Origin: Legionella sp. PC997
GTDB lineage: Bacteria; Pseudomonadota; Gammaproteobacteria; Legionellales; Legionellaceae
Assembly: GCF_014109825.1 (NCBI RefSeq)
Contig: NZ_CP059576.1
Span: 1,700,001 to 1,764,000, forward strand
Reading direction: 5' to 3'
DNA: 64,000 nt
Below are positions 18,821 to 28,002 of the stretch, one piece after another (position 1 is the first letter of the stretch; every line of letters begins with the position of its first letter). Made by a program: the position numbers and the translations under genes. Below the pieces are notes generated by a model. The model worked only from the letters and a program-made list of their open reading frames with translations. It ran no database searches and had not been told where the DNA came from.

Positions 18821-20953
18821 ATGTTGCATTACACAACCCAAGGGGGCGTTGAAATTGAGTGTTCTCAAATTACCCTAGATTATCAACAAGGTATAGAGAA
18901 TCTTCTCGAGCATTTAGATTCACAAAGAGGGGCCTTATTTGCATCAAGTTTTGAATATCCAGGACGTTATACATGTTGGGATATAGGTTTTTATAATCCG
19001 CCTTTGGCTTTTATTTGTAAGCAGAATCTAGTTCAAATTGATGCTTTAAACCAACGTGGAAAAATCCTCTTAACGTTCATTATTCCATTATTGGAAGATG
19101 AACAGTTTTTAGAAGTTGTGTCGCAAAGTGATGCATTGCTGCAAATTAAAATTAAAACTTCTCGTGAAATCTTTAGTGAAGAAGAGCGTAGCCATCAACC
19201 CTCTGTATTCACGGTGATTCGTCTGATACTGGCTTTTTTTAAATTAGATGATGAGTCTTATTTGGGGCTATATGGCGCTTTTGGTTTTGATTTGATTTTT
19301 CAATTTGAAGATTTACCAAAACATAAAAAAAGAGAACTGTCACAACGGGATATGGTTCTTTATTTACCTGACGAAATCTATGTAGTGAACCATCGCAAAG
19401 AAGAAGCATTTCTTCGCCGTTATGATTTTGATTTTCAAGGTCAATCAACGAAATCATTTACCAGAGAAGGTGTATCTGCAGAATACCAATCGCCTAATAA
19501 ACCTGAAATAGTATGTGATCATTTACCCGGGGAATATGCTCAGGTTGTAAATAAAGCTAAGGAGCGTTTTGCGTGTGGTGATTTGTTTGAAGTGGTTCCA
19601 AGTCAGACTTTTTACACCCATTATGAGGATCGTCCTTCTGCTTTATTCAAACAAATGCGTCAATTAAATCCATCGCCCTATGGTTTTTTTATTAACTTAG
19701 GCGATGGAGAATATTTGGTTGGGGCCTCTCCAGAAATGTACGTACGGGTCCAAGGAAAAAGAGTAGAAACTTGTCCAATTTCCGGAACTATTAAGCGAGG
19801 TGCCGATGCGATTGAGGATGCGGAGAACATTCAGATTTTATTAGATTCAAAAAAAGAAGAATCTGAATTGACCATGTGTACTGATGTGGATAGGAATGAT
19901 AAATCGCGGATTTGTGAAGCAGGCTCTGTAAAGGTAATAGGTCGCAGACAAATTGAAATGTATTCACGAGTGATTCATACCGTAGACCATGTTGAAGGCC
20001 TTTTAAGAGAACATTTTGATGCTGTAGATGCTTTTTTAACTCATATGTGGGTCGTTACAGTCACCGGAGCTCCTAAAATTTGGGCTCTTAACTTTATTGA
20101 AGAACATGAAAAATCCCCACGAAAGTGGTATGCCGGGGCTGTAGGTTGGTTTGGTTTTGATGGAAATTTAAATACTGGTTTGGTTTTAAGAACTGTACGT
20201 ATTGAAAAAGGCGTTGCCGAAATTCGAGTTGGAGCCACCTTGCTTTATGATTCAGTTCCTGAATCTGAGGAACAAGAGACACGCTTAAAAGCCTCTGCTT
20301 TTTTAGATATGTTGCAAAAACGGGAGCCTCACCCTCAACGCAAAATATTACAATTGCCATTAACAGGAAAAGGAAAACACGTATTACTTATCGATCACCA
20401 GGATTCTTTTGTACATACTTTGGCTAATTACCTTCGACAAACCGGCGCCGAAGTAAGTACAGTTCGTTTTGATAAAGCCCTACAATATTTACAGAATCAA
20501 AAATATGATCTTGTAGTTTTATCTCCAGGACCAGGCAAACCAAGTGATTTCAATTTATCCCAAACAATCGCAACGGTTATCTCTCTGGGTATTCCTTTGT
20601 TTGGAGTGTGTTTGGGCTTGCAGGGTATTGTGGAGCATTTTGGTGGAATTTTGGATATTCTAAATTATCCCATGCACGGGAAACCATCAATCATCAAAGT
20701 GGTAGACAATCCGGAACTATTTTCTGGTTTGGAAGCCAATTTTAAAGCAGGAAGATATCATTCACTTCATGCACGACTCAATGCGGTGCCAAAAGAATTA
20801 AAGGTTACTGCTCTAAGTGATGACGGTATTGTTATGGCCATTTCGCATCAACAACTACCCATTCATGCGGTTCAATTTCATCCCGAAACCATATTATCTC
20901 TAGTGAATCAAGCGGGGCTAAAAATTATTAATAATTTAATGAGGATGGTTTAA
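18821..20953 (+). CDS. trpEG: Fused anthranilate synthase components I and II (TrpE-TrpG)
   Basis: Converts chorismate and glutamine to anthranilate, the first step of tryptophan synthesis. About 710 residues: a TrpE-type chorismate-binding domain (CPISGTIKRGADAIEDAENI, ELTMCTDVDRNDKSRIC, YSRVIHTVDHVEG), then from about residue 510 a glutamine amidotransferase (VLLIDHQDSFVHTLANYLRQTG, nucleophile Cys in FGVCLGLQGIVEHFGG, HPET). The fusion is the rhizobial TrpE(G) type. I chose the ATG at 18821 (MLHYTTQGGVEIE), which aligns with the family start. The ATG at 18782 adds an odd hydrophobic leader. Other trp genes are not nearby. Confidence 0.85.
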   Translation: MLHYTTQGGVEIECSQITLDYQQGIENLLEHLDSQRGALFASSFEYPGRYTCWDIGFYNPPLAFICKQNLVQIDALNQRGKILLTFIIPLLEDEQFLEVVSQSDALLQIKIKTSREIFSEEERSHQPSVFTVIRLILAFFKLDDESYLGLYGAFGFDLIFQFEDLPKHKKRELSQRDMVLYLPDEIYVVNHRKEEAFLRRYDFDFQGQSTKSFTREGVSAEYQSPNKPEIVCDHLPGEYAQVVNKAKERFACGDLFEVVPSQTFYTHYEDRPSALFKQMRQLNPSPYGFFINLGDGEYLVGASPEMYVRVQGKRVETCPISGTIKRGADAIEDAENIQILLDSKKEESELTMCTDVDRNDKSRICEAGSVKVIGRRQIEMYSRVIHTVDHVEGLLREHFDAVDAFLTHMWVVTVTGAPKIWALNFIEEHEKSPRKWYAGAVGWFGFDGNLNTGLVLRTVRIEKGVAEIRVGATLLYDSVPESEEQETRLKASAFLDMLQKREPHPQRKILQLPLTGKGKHVLLIDHQDSFVHTLANYLRQTGAEVSTVRFDKALQYLQNQKYDLVVLSPGPGKPSDFNLSQTIATVISLGIPLFGVCLGLQGIVEHFGGILDILNYPMHGKPSIIKVVDNPELFSGLEANFKAGRYHSLHARLNAVPKELKVTALSDDGIVMAISHQQLPIHAVQFHPETILSLVNQAGLKIINNLMRMV

Positions 20954-20957
20954 GACA

Positions 20958-22259
20958 ATGCGCAATAAGATATTGACGCTATATGCTGTATCTTTTGTTT
21001 TGGGTATTGTAGTTGGTCTTGTAGGATCAACATTTCGATTATCAATCGATGTACTTGTTAATCTGTTGAATAATTTTTTTCGGTTGCTGAGTATCCATGG
21101 ATGGCCATCCGGTTTGATTTCAGGATTGGTCTCTATGGTTATGGTTTATGCTGCTTATTTTGCTGTAAAGCATTATGCTCCTCAAGCATCGGGCAGCGGG
21201 GTTCCTGAAATTGAGGGTACTTTACTTCATTTAAAAACCATAGTTTGGCATCGATTATTACCTGTAAAATACTTCTTTGGAATTTTAGCGCTTTCTGCCC
21301 AGATGATTTTGGGTCGAGAGGGCCCCACAATTCACATAGGTGGTAGTTTGGGAGAAATGCTCGGGAGTTTATTTAACCTAACTCGCCGTAGAAAGGACAG
21401 TTTGATTGCTTCAGGAGCTGCTGCAGGATTGGCAGTTGCATTTAATGCCCCTTTAGCAGGGGTTATTTTTGTCATGGAAGAAATGCGCAATCAGTTCAAT
21501 TATTCTTTTACTAGTTTTAGTATGGTAGTAATTTGTTGCCTTACAGCTACCGTTATTCTCGATTTGATCATTGGTCCACAACCCACGATACCAATGGATG
21601 TATTTGAGTTTCCTCATCTCGATTCTTTATGGTTGTTTGCTTTATTTGGCATCGTGGTAGGTTTTGTAGGCCTTTTATTTAATCTCTCTTTAATGAAAAC
21701 CCTAGCCCTCCTGGATAAGTTTAATTCAAGACAGAAATCATATTATGTCTTAATCGTAGGTTTTCTGATTGGTTTTTTGGCTGTATACCATCCGTCCGCA
21801 GTAGGGGGGGGAATGCATATTATTCACCAGGCCTTAACCTTATCACCTGGTTTTAGCTTTTTATGTTTTCTTCTAATAGTTCGATTCATAGGAACGATGG
21901 CGTGCTACGGGACATCTGTACCTGGAGGAATTTTTGCTCCTATTCTCTCCATAGGGACACTTCTTGGTTTGGCTATATTCCATGTTTTAGAAATGTTGCA
22001 TATTGATTTCTTAACACAGCCAGGGATGTTCGCAGTGGCCGGAATGGCTGCGTTGTTTGCTTCATCCACTCGTTCTCCAATAACTGGAGCAGTATTGGTG
22101 GTAGAAATGACGCATAATTATTATTTAATTTTTCCTGTAATGATGGCCTGTATTACTGCAACAATAGTGCTACAGCTTACTCCGAATGCGCCGATCTACG
22201 AGCAATTATTAAATCGTGCTCTTCGTTTGGATGCTGAGAAAGTTAAATCCAAGAAATAA
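20958..22259 (+). CDS. clcA: ClC-type H+/Cl- exchange transporter
   Basis: Multi-pass chloride/proton antiporter, 433 residues. Selectivity and gating motifs are intact: GSGVPE (79-84), GREGPTIHIGG with the gating glutamate at 121, the proton glutamate in FVMEEMRNQF (175), GGIFAPIL and the C-terminal tyrosine in APIYEQLL. The retained proton glutamate says exchanger rather than channel. In enteric bacteria this family supports extreme acid resistance. It follows the anthranilate synthase stop by 4 bases. Confidence 0.92.
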   Translation: MRNKILTLYAVSFVLGIVVGLVGSTFRLSIDVLVNLLNNFFRLLSIHGWPSGLISGLVSMVMVYAAYFAVKHYAPQASGSGVPEIEGTLLHLKTIVWHRLLPVKYFFGILALSAQMILGREGPTIHIGGSLGEMLGSLFNLTRRRKDSLIASGAAAGLAVAFNAPLAGVIFVMEEMRNQFNYSFTSFSMVVICCLTATVILDLIIGPQPTIPMDVFEFPHLDSLWLFALFGIVVGFVGLLFNLSLMKTLALLDKFNSRQKSYYVLIVGFLIGFLAVYHPSAVGGGMHIIHQALTLSPGFSFLCFLLIVRFIGTMACYGTSVPGGIFAPILSIGTLLGLAIFHVLEMLHIDFLTQPGMFAVAGMAALFASSTRSPITGAVLVVEMTHNYYLIFPVMMACITATIVLQLTPNAPIYEQLLNRALRLDAEKVKSKK

Positions 22260-22295
22260 TGGTCCCATGATCTTTGCCATGCGCAGCTTAAACTA

Positions 22296-22316
22296 TCCCC
22301 CTCTGGATGAGGGGGA
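22296..22316. terminator. Hairpin between convergent clcA and oxidoreductase genes
   Basis: TCCCCCTC and GAGGGGGA form a perfect 8-bp stem over a 5-base loop, midway between two convergent stops. A T-run is weak on either strand, so it may act as a transcription barrier rather than a classic terminator. Confidence 0.55.
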
Positions 22317-22322
22317 GGAAAA

Positions 22323-23309
22323 TCAATCGACATGCACAACAATTTTACCGAAATGAGTGCCTGATTCCATATGCTGGTGCGCCGCTTCAATTTGTTCCAG
22401 TTTAAACTCCGAATCAATAATAGGAGTTAATTTTTTTGTCCTAAGGTCTTCCATCCATGCTTTATGCACTTCAGTCCACAACTTGTTTTTCTCTTCAAGA
22501 GATTGAGAGCGCAGCACAAAGCCAATAATTTGCAATCGTTTACGCATAATCAGAGCGAGGTTGCATTCCACGCTGCTTCCTTTGAGGCAGGCAATCTGGA
22601 TGAGTTTACCTTGAGGTTTTAATAAATGCAGATGTTTATTGAAATAATCTCCACCCACAAAATCTATAATTAAATCAACACTATGATCTTCAATTAGGTC
22701 TTCAAAATCTTGCCTACGATAATGGATGACTTGATCGGCACCGAGCTTTCGCGCTTTTTCCAATTTATCATCAGTTCCTACTGTAGTGATCACGTGTGCC
22801 TGGCTTAATTTTGCCATTTGAATTGCCAAGGAGGAGATTCCACTTCCTGCACCATGAATCAGTAAGGTTTGGCCTGATTTTAGCCTCCCTAGATCAAACA
22901 AAGTGGCATACACAGTGGTTAAGGATTCAGGAAGTGCTGCAGCGAGTGCATAATTCCAAGTATCTGGGATGTGCTGAGCTAGTGAAGCTTCTACAGGACA
23001 AAATTCAGCGTAGGCACCACTACCCACTAATCCATAAACCTTATCACCAGGTTTAAATTGGGTTACATTCGCACCCACCGCAACGATGTCTCCTGAAACT
23101 TCTAGGCCAAGAACTTCAGACTCTCCGGGTGGTGGGGGATATTTACCATATCGTTGCATAATATCAGCGCGATTGAGTGCAGTTGCTTTCACATGCACTA
23201 AAATTTGCGACTTACTGTATTCAGGCGTAGGGCCGTTTTCAATAATCAATCGATTGTGTGGTCCTGGATTTTCAATATGTACGTAGCGCAAAATATATTC
23301 CTTAATCAA
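22323..23309 (-). CDS. NAD(P)H:quinone oxidoreductase, zinc-independent MDR family
   Basis: Medium-chain reductase of the zeta-crystallin/PIG3 type, 328 residues. The N-terminal GroES-like domain has PPPPGESEVLGLEVSGDIVAVG without zinc ligands. The Rossmann part has LIHGAGSGISSLAIQMAKLSQAHVITTVGTDDK (NADPH-binding). Expected to reduce quinones or enoyl compounds with NADPH. Single gene, convergent with clcA and divergent from ugpA. Confidence 0.85.
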   Translation of the reverse strand: MIKEYILRYVHIENPGPHNRLIIENGPTPEYSKSQILVHVKATALNRADIMQRYGKYPPPPGESEVLGLEVSGDIVAVGANVTQFKPGDKVYGLVGSGAYAEFCPVEASLAQHIPDTWNYALAAALPESLTTVYATLFDLGRLKSGQTLLIHGAGSGISSLAIQMAKLSQAHVITTVGTDDKLEKARKLGADQVIHYRRQDFEDLIEDHSVDLIIDFVGGDYFNKHLHLLKPQGKLIQIACLKGSSVECNLALIMRKRLQIIGFVLRSQSLEEKNKLWTEVHKAWMEDLRTKKLTPIIDSEFKLEQIEAAHQHMESGTHFGKIVVHVD

Positions 23310-23465
23310 GAATTAATTGGAGCTTGGTCCGGCGGAATGGAACTAAGAAATTTCAGTAACAAGCATACCTTAATTACCGTGCGCAGTACCTAGGCTATTT
23401 TTACTACTTTACTTAAACATCCATACCTATATAATGCTTATACAGACCCTCTTATATATTGGGCA

Positions 23466-24344
23466 ATGGCTAAATTCAATCACCAACGTCTTTCTGCTTG
23501 GCTTTTTATAATTCCACAACTTGTTGTTACTCTGATGTTTTTTATTTGGCCTGCATGTAATGCATTATTGCAGTCTTTTTTTTATACGGATGCTTTTGGC
23601 CTCCATAAAAAATTCGCAGGATTTTCCAACTTTGTGGATCTCTTTCTCGATCCAGGGTACAGCAAAGCAATAGGGGTAACTTTTATTATCGCCTTTAGTG
23701 TGACGTTTTTCACGATGAGTTTAGGCCTCTTTATGGCCATATTAGTGAATAATCGAGGTAGGACGCAAGGGTTTTATAAATCTTTATTAATTTGGCCTTA
23801 TGCTGTAGCGCCTGCAGTAGCAGCAATTTTATGGCGCTTTTTATGCCATCCGACTTTAGGATGGTTGACTCATATTTTGCAATCTGTTGGTATCAATTTT
23901 GATTATGTTAATAATGTAAACCAGGCATTTGGAGTGGTTATTCTCACAGCCAGTTGGCAGCAATTCAGTTATAATTTTTTATTTTATCTCGCCGCACTTA
24001 AAGCAATTCCTTCGTCTTTAATTGATGCAGCAATTATCGATGGGGCTTCGGGTTGGCAACGTTTTTGGCAAATTATTGTTCCACTTCTATCACCCACAAC
24101 TTTTTTCTTACTCATTATGAATTTAATGTATGGTTTTTTTGATACTTTTGGCATTATTCAAGTGATGACGCATGGCGGGCCTGGTAATAGTACAACTAAC
24201 CTAATTTATAAAGTCTATCAGGATGGGTTTGAAGGAATGGATTTGGGAAGTTCGTCAGCCCAATCTGTATTACTAATGCTTATTGTCATCCTTGTTTCTT
24301 TAGTGCAATTTAAATACCTCGAAAAAAAGGTTCATTACGCATGA
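23466..24344 (+). CDS. ugpA: Glycerol-3-phosphate/sugar ABC transporter permease UgpA-like
   Basis: Inner-membrane permease, 292 residues, six membrane segments. The EAA motif is AAIIDGASGWQRFWQIIVPLLSPT, and the C-terminal VMTHGGPGNSTTNLIYKVYQDGF is typical of UgpA. First gene of ugpA-ugpE-ugpC; overlaps ugpE by 4 bases. No binding-protein gene is attached. Confidence 0.87.
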   Translation: MAKFNHQRLSAWLFIIPQLVVTLMFFIWPACNALLQSFFYTDAFGLHKKFAGFSNFVDLFLDPGYSKAIGVTFIIAFSVTFFTMSLGLFMAILVNNRGRTQGFYKSLLIWPYAVAPAVAAILWRFLCHPTLGWLTHILQSVGINFDYVNNVNQAFGVVILTASWQQFSYNFLFYLAALKAIPSSLIDAAIIDGASGWQRFWQIIVPLLSPTTFFLLIMNLMYGFFDTFGIIQVMTHGGPGNSTTNLIYKVYQDGFEGMDLGSSSAQSVLLMLIVILVSLVQFKYLEKKVHYA

Positions 24345-25171
24345 AATCATATGTAGCTCGTATTTTATCACATGGATTTTTATGTTTTTTTGTTTTTTTG
24401 ATGTTGTTGCCTGTGTATTTGGCATTGGTCGCTGCCAGTAATGAAGGCAGTGTTATGATGCAATCTCAAATACCTATAGTTCCAGGTCCATTGCTATTTA
24501 AAAATTTAAAAGCAGTGATGACTGAAGGTTTGTCAGTTACCGGTGGGGAACCTATTACCTCCATGTTGTTAAACAGTTTTTTTATGGCCATGGCTATTGC
24601 TTTGGGAAAGATTATTTTTGCCCTAGGTTCGGCTTTTGCCTTAGTTTATTTCGACTTTCCTTTTAAAAAATTATGTTTTGCTTTGATCTTTACTACTATG
24701 ATGTTGCCTATAGAAGTTAGGATCGTTCCTACATTTCAGGTGGTTGCTTCTTTTGGATTATTAAACTCTTTTACCGGCTTGACATTACCTCTATTTGTAT
24801 CGGCCACAGGAACTTTTTTGTTCCGTCAATTTTTTAAAACCATACCCCCTGAACTTGTGGATGCAGCTAAATTAGATGGAGCAGGGGCTGTTCGTTTTTT
24901 CTTTGATATTGTTTTACCATTATCCAAAACTCAAATCGCATCATTATTTGTTATTTTGTTCGTGTACGGTTGGAATCAGTACCTTTGGCCATTAGTGATT
25001 ACTACAGAAACAAAAATGGCTACAGTAGTTATGGGCATTCGATATTTAGCAGGAGTGGCGGATCAAGTTCCACAATGGCATTACATTATGGCTGTTGCAT
25101 TGATTGCTTTGATTCCACCTTGTATGGTGGTGATGTTAATGCAGCGCTGGTTTGAAAAAGGGTTAAAATAA
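24341..25171 (+). CDS. ugpE: Glycerol-3-phosphate/sugar ABC transporter permease UgpE-like
   Basis: Second permease, 276 residues. The EAA loop is ELVDAAKLDGAGAVRFFFDIVLPLSKTQ. The NQYLWPLVITTETKMATVVMGIRYL segment is characteristic of UgpE. Starts inside the ugpA end (ATGA) and is followed after 2 bases by the ATPase. Confidence 0.88.
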   Translation: MKSYVARILSHGFLCFFVFLMLLPVYLALVAASNEGSVMMQSQIPIVPGPLLFKNLKAVMTEGLSVTGGEPITSMLLNSFFMAMAIALGKIIFALGSAFALVYFDFPFKKLCFALIFTTMMLPIEVRIVPTFQVVASFGLLNSFTGLTLPLFVSATGTFLFRQFFKTIPPELVDAAKLDGAGAVRFFFDIVLPLSKTQIASLFVILFVYGWNQYLWPLVITTETKMATVVMGIRYLAGVADQVPQWHYIMAVALIALIPPCMVVMLMQRWFEKGLK

Positions 25172-25173
25172 GC

Positions 25174-26265
25174 ATGGCAACAGTCAGTCTCATTGAAGTT
25201 TCGAAGAATGTTGGATCAACCACGATTCTTGATAACATAAACGTGAGCATTAAAAAAGGTGAGTTTATGGTAATTGTTGGTCCGTCGGGATGCGGAAAAA
25301 CCACCTTATTACGTTTAATTGCAGGGCTAGATGATATAAGTTCTGGATCTATTCTAATTAACAATCAATGCGTTAATGAGATACCTCCAGCAAAAAGAGA
25401 TATGGCTATGGTTTTTCAAAACTATGCCCTTTATCCTCATATGACTGTATTTGATAATATGGCTTATGGATTAAAAATGAGGCGTTTTAAAAAAGCAGAC
25501 ATTAAACGTCGAGTACACGAAGCAGCCCAATTATTGCATTTAACTCCTTATTTAGAGCGAAAACCTCAAGCTCTTTCGGGAGGGCAAAAGCAACGAGTTT
25601 CTATGGGAAGGGCTATGGTACGTTCCCCGGCTGTTTTCTTATTCGATGAACCCTTATCGAACCTTGATGCAAAATTGCGTACAGAAATGCGCCATGAAAT
25701 TCGCCGCCTACACCAACAACTAAATACTACCAGTTTATATGTAACCCATGATCAAACGGAAGCAATGACTATGGCGGAGCGGGTTATGGTCCTTAATCAA
25801 GGTATTGTTGAACAGATCGGAACACCCCAGGAGTTATATCAAAAACCAGCTACTTTATTTGTGGCAGGATTTACAGGACAATATCCGATGAACTTAATAT
25901 CAGGGATCTACAATAAATCGAGCCACACTGTAGATACAGAGTACGGAGTTCGTTATCCTGTTCCACAGCTAAAGCAAATTCTTGAAGATAAGGATGAATT
26001 AGTTTTGGCGATTCGAGCGGAACATGTTTTGCTTAGTTCTGAAAGTAATTCACAAGCCATTCCTATTGAGATTGAATTTGTAGATGATATGGGGGCAGAT
26101 AAGCTCGTGCGCGCAAGATGTATTAAAAACGCTCCATCATTAAATTTGCGCATTTCAGCAGATCAATCGATCTCAAGTGGACAACTCTGGATAGAACTAC
26201 CTAAAATGAAGTTACATCTTTTTCATAGTAAATCGGGAAAACGTATTGGAGAATGGAGTGAGTAA
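25174..26265 (+). CDS. ugpC: Glycerol-3-phosphate/sugar ABC transporter ATP-binding protein UgpC-like
   Basis: MalK/UgpC-family ATPase, 363 residues. Walker A GPSGCGKTTLLRLIAGLDD, signature LSGGQKQRVSMGRAMVR, Walker B VFLFDEPLSNLDAKLR, switch YVTHDQTEAM and a C-terminal OB/TOBE regulatory domain (about 235-360). Together with UgpA and UgpE it forms the importer core. The substrate-binding subunit must be encoded elsewhere. Confidence 0.9.
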   Translation: MATVSLIEVSKNVGSTTILDNINVSIKKGEFMVIVGPSGCGKTTLLRLIAGLDDISSGSILINNQCVNEIPPAKRDMAMVFQNYALYPHMTVFDNMAYGLKMRRFKKADIKRRVHEAAQLLHLTPYLERKPQALSGGQKQRVSMGRAMVRSPAVFLFDEPLSNLDAKLRTEMRHEIRRLHQQLNTTSLYVTHDQTEAMTMAERVMVLNQGIVEQIGTPQELYQKPATLFVAGFTGQYPMNLISGIYNKSSHTVDTEYGVRYPVPQLKQILEDKDELVLAIRAEHVLLSSESNSQAIPIEIEFVDDMGADKLVRARCIKNAPSLNLRISADQSISSGQLWIELPKMKLHLFHSKSGKRIGEWSE

Positions 26266-27133
26266 AGAAAAAAACAAACTAAAACCAATTGATACTCCAA
26301 TTTACCGCTATTGGTCTGCATTGTATATGTCCTTCTATTCACGACTTCTTTACGTCGATGTTGGAAAACGATGGAAGGGACTTGGTATAATTTATTTCTT
26401 GTTAGCCATCGCTGTATTTTCTATTCCATTCTCTTTAAGACTGAGTTTCAGTTTAGATCAATCGTTTAGAGAACAGATTACTAATCCTTTGTCAAAAATC
26501 CCAGTTTTTTATATACAAAATGGCGAAGTATTTCTTAATAAGCCTATGCCTTATTTTGTTAAGAACGATAAAGGTGAAGTCGTTGTGATTATTGATACTA
26601 CAGACAAAATCAATGATTTTACTACGGATTATCCTTACCTTACGATTTTGATCAACAAAAATAAAATTTCTTTGAAGGTGCCGAGCTTGACGTTGTTTAA
26701 TATGCCCGAATCCAAGCCTAGCAGGGGAGCTCCAATCGTTCAATCCTTTGATAAAGGAACAAATGCCGTTTTTGATGGTAAAAAATACGCTGAAAATAGC
26801 TCAGTACAAAAATTGAAATTTTTTTCAGAACTATTGATTTACCCAATGGTTGTTGCAATGTTTTTTTCCATGTTTTTGGTTATTTACCTTGTCTTAGGAT
26901 TTCTAGGGCAAGTTTTTTCAAATGTATTCTTTTCTTTTAATGTAACCTTTGCGCAATCATGTAGACTTTTAGCTGTTGCCTCAACCCCTATGCTATGTTT
27001 CTTGTTCATTTTGTTAATTTTTAATTTTCTTTTCCCCGGTTCTGGATTCATTTTATCGGCATTACTTGTCATATATTACAGCTTCTCGCTGTATTCGTTA
27101 CGAGCAGAAAGCAGAAGAATGGCTCGTGTATAA
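26258..27133 (+). CDS. DUF1189-like integral membrane protein
   Basis: About 291 residues with a membrane segment near 42-62, a soluble extracytoplasmic part of about 130 residues (FYIQNGEVFLNKPMPYFVKNDKGEVVVIIDTTD) and three C-terminal membrane segments. The overall pattern matches the DUF1189 family, function unknown. The GTG at 26258 overlaps the ugpC stop and has GGAG upstream; a TTG at 26246 is an alternative. It may be co-transcribed with the ugp genes, but whether it serves the transporter is not known. Confidence 0.7.
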   Translation: MSKEKNKLKPIDTPIYRYWSALYMSFYSRLLYVDVGKRWKGLGIIYFLLAIAVFSIPFSLRLSFSLDQSFREQITNPLSKIPVFYIQNGEVFLNKPMPYFVKNDKGEVVVIIDTTDKINDFTTDYPYLTILINKNKISLKVPSLTLFNMPESKPSRGAPIVQSFDKGTNAVFDGKKYAENSSVQKLKFFSELLIYPMVVAMFFSMFLVIYLVLGFLGQVFSNVFFSFNVTFAQSCRLLAVASTPMLCFLFILLIFNFLFPGSGFILSALLVIYYSFSLYSLRAESRRMARV

Positions 27134-27170
27134 AGAGTAACAATAGTTTGTAAGGCGAATTGAGGACATT

Positions 27171-27956
27171 ATGAAAGAGTTGATTCATTTTGCACATGGA
27201 AATGGCTTTCCCGCTTTATGTTATAAGCAAATGCTAAATCATCTCGAGAAAGAATTTGATTATTGTTACATTGACCGAATTGGTCATGACCCTTTATTTC
27301 CCGTTTGTGAAAACTGGCACAATCTGATCTCTGAGGTATTAAGCAGTATTAAAAGACAGGCCAATCGTCCGGTTATTGCTGTTGGACACTCTTTAGGTGG
27401 TGTTTTAAGCCTGTTGGCGGCAATCGAACAACCTGAATTATTTAAAGCAGTTATTATGCTGGACTCCCCTTTAATTGGTACGTTTAAATCGAGTATGGTT
27501 CGCTTGGCGAAAGCGCTAGGTATTATTGATCGAATTACCCCGGCATTTAGAACCCGCGGTCGTAGAATGTATTGGAAAGATCATGATCAATTAATGGACT
27601 ATTTAAAGACTCGCGATTTATTTAAGACCTTTACGGATGAGTGTTTAAATGATTACATTAATTATGGTCTAGAATATAAAGATGATGGTTATTATTTACG
27701 CTTTGATCGACATATTGAATATCAAATTTATCGCACAATTCCACATGTCATTCCAAGTTTTGAAGGTAAGTTATTAATCCCCGCAGCATTAATTTATGGT
27801 GACAAAAGTACTGTGGTTGGTAAAATGGATGTGCGCTACATGAAAAAATACTTTAATGTAACAAGTATGAAAACCAAAGGGACCCATTTATTTCCCATGG
27901 AACACCCGTATGTCGTGGCAAAACATATTATAAAAATTGTGTCTGGTTTAAACTGA
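27171..27956 (+). CDS. Alpha/beta-fold hydrolase
   Basis: 261 residues. Oxyanion motif HGNGFP at residues 9-14, nucleophile elbow GHSLGG with Ser74, a late Asp region (YGDKSTVVG) and catalytic His in KGTHLFPMEHP. No signal peptide, so cytoplasmic. Esterase or thioesterase activity is likely; the substrate cannot be read from sequence. It lies just upstream of fadE, which suggests acyl substrates. Confidence 0.8.
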   Translation: MKELIHFAHGNGFPALCYKQMLNHLEKEFDYCYIDRIGHDPLFPVCENWHNLISEVLSSIKRQANRPVIAVGHSLGGVLSLLAAIEQPELFKAVIMLDSPLIGTFKSSMVRLAKALGIIDRITPAFRTRGRRMYWKDHDQLMDYLKTRDLFKTFTDECLNDYINYGLEYKDDGYYLRFDRHIEYQIYRTIPHVIPSFEGKLLIPAALIYGDKSTVVGKMDVRYMKKYFNVTSMKTKGTHLFPMEHPYVVAKHIIKIVSGLN

Positions 27957-28002
27957 AATAGTACTAGAGGTCAGAAGACCTAAAATAATTAAGGAGAATA
28001 AT

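Noticed and set aside
22261-22322. Possible tRNA or attachment site near the clcA hairpin
   Set aside because: Only a simple 8-bp stem; no cloverleaf and no direct-repeat partner in the window.
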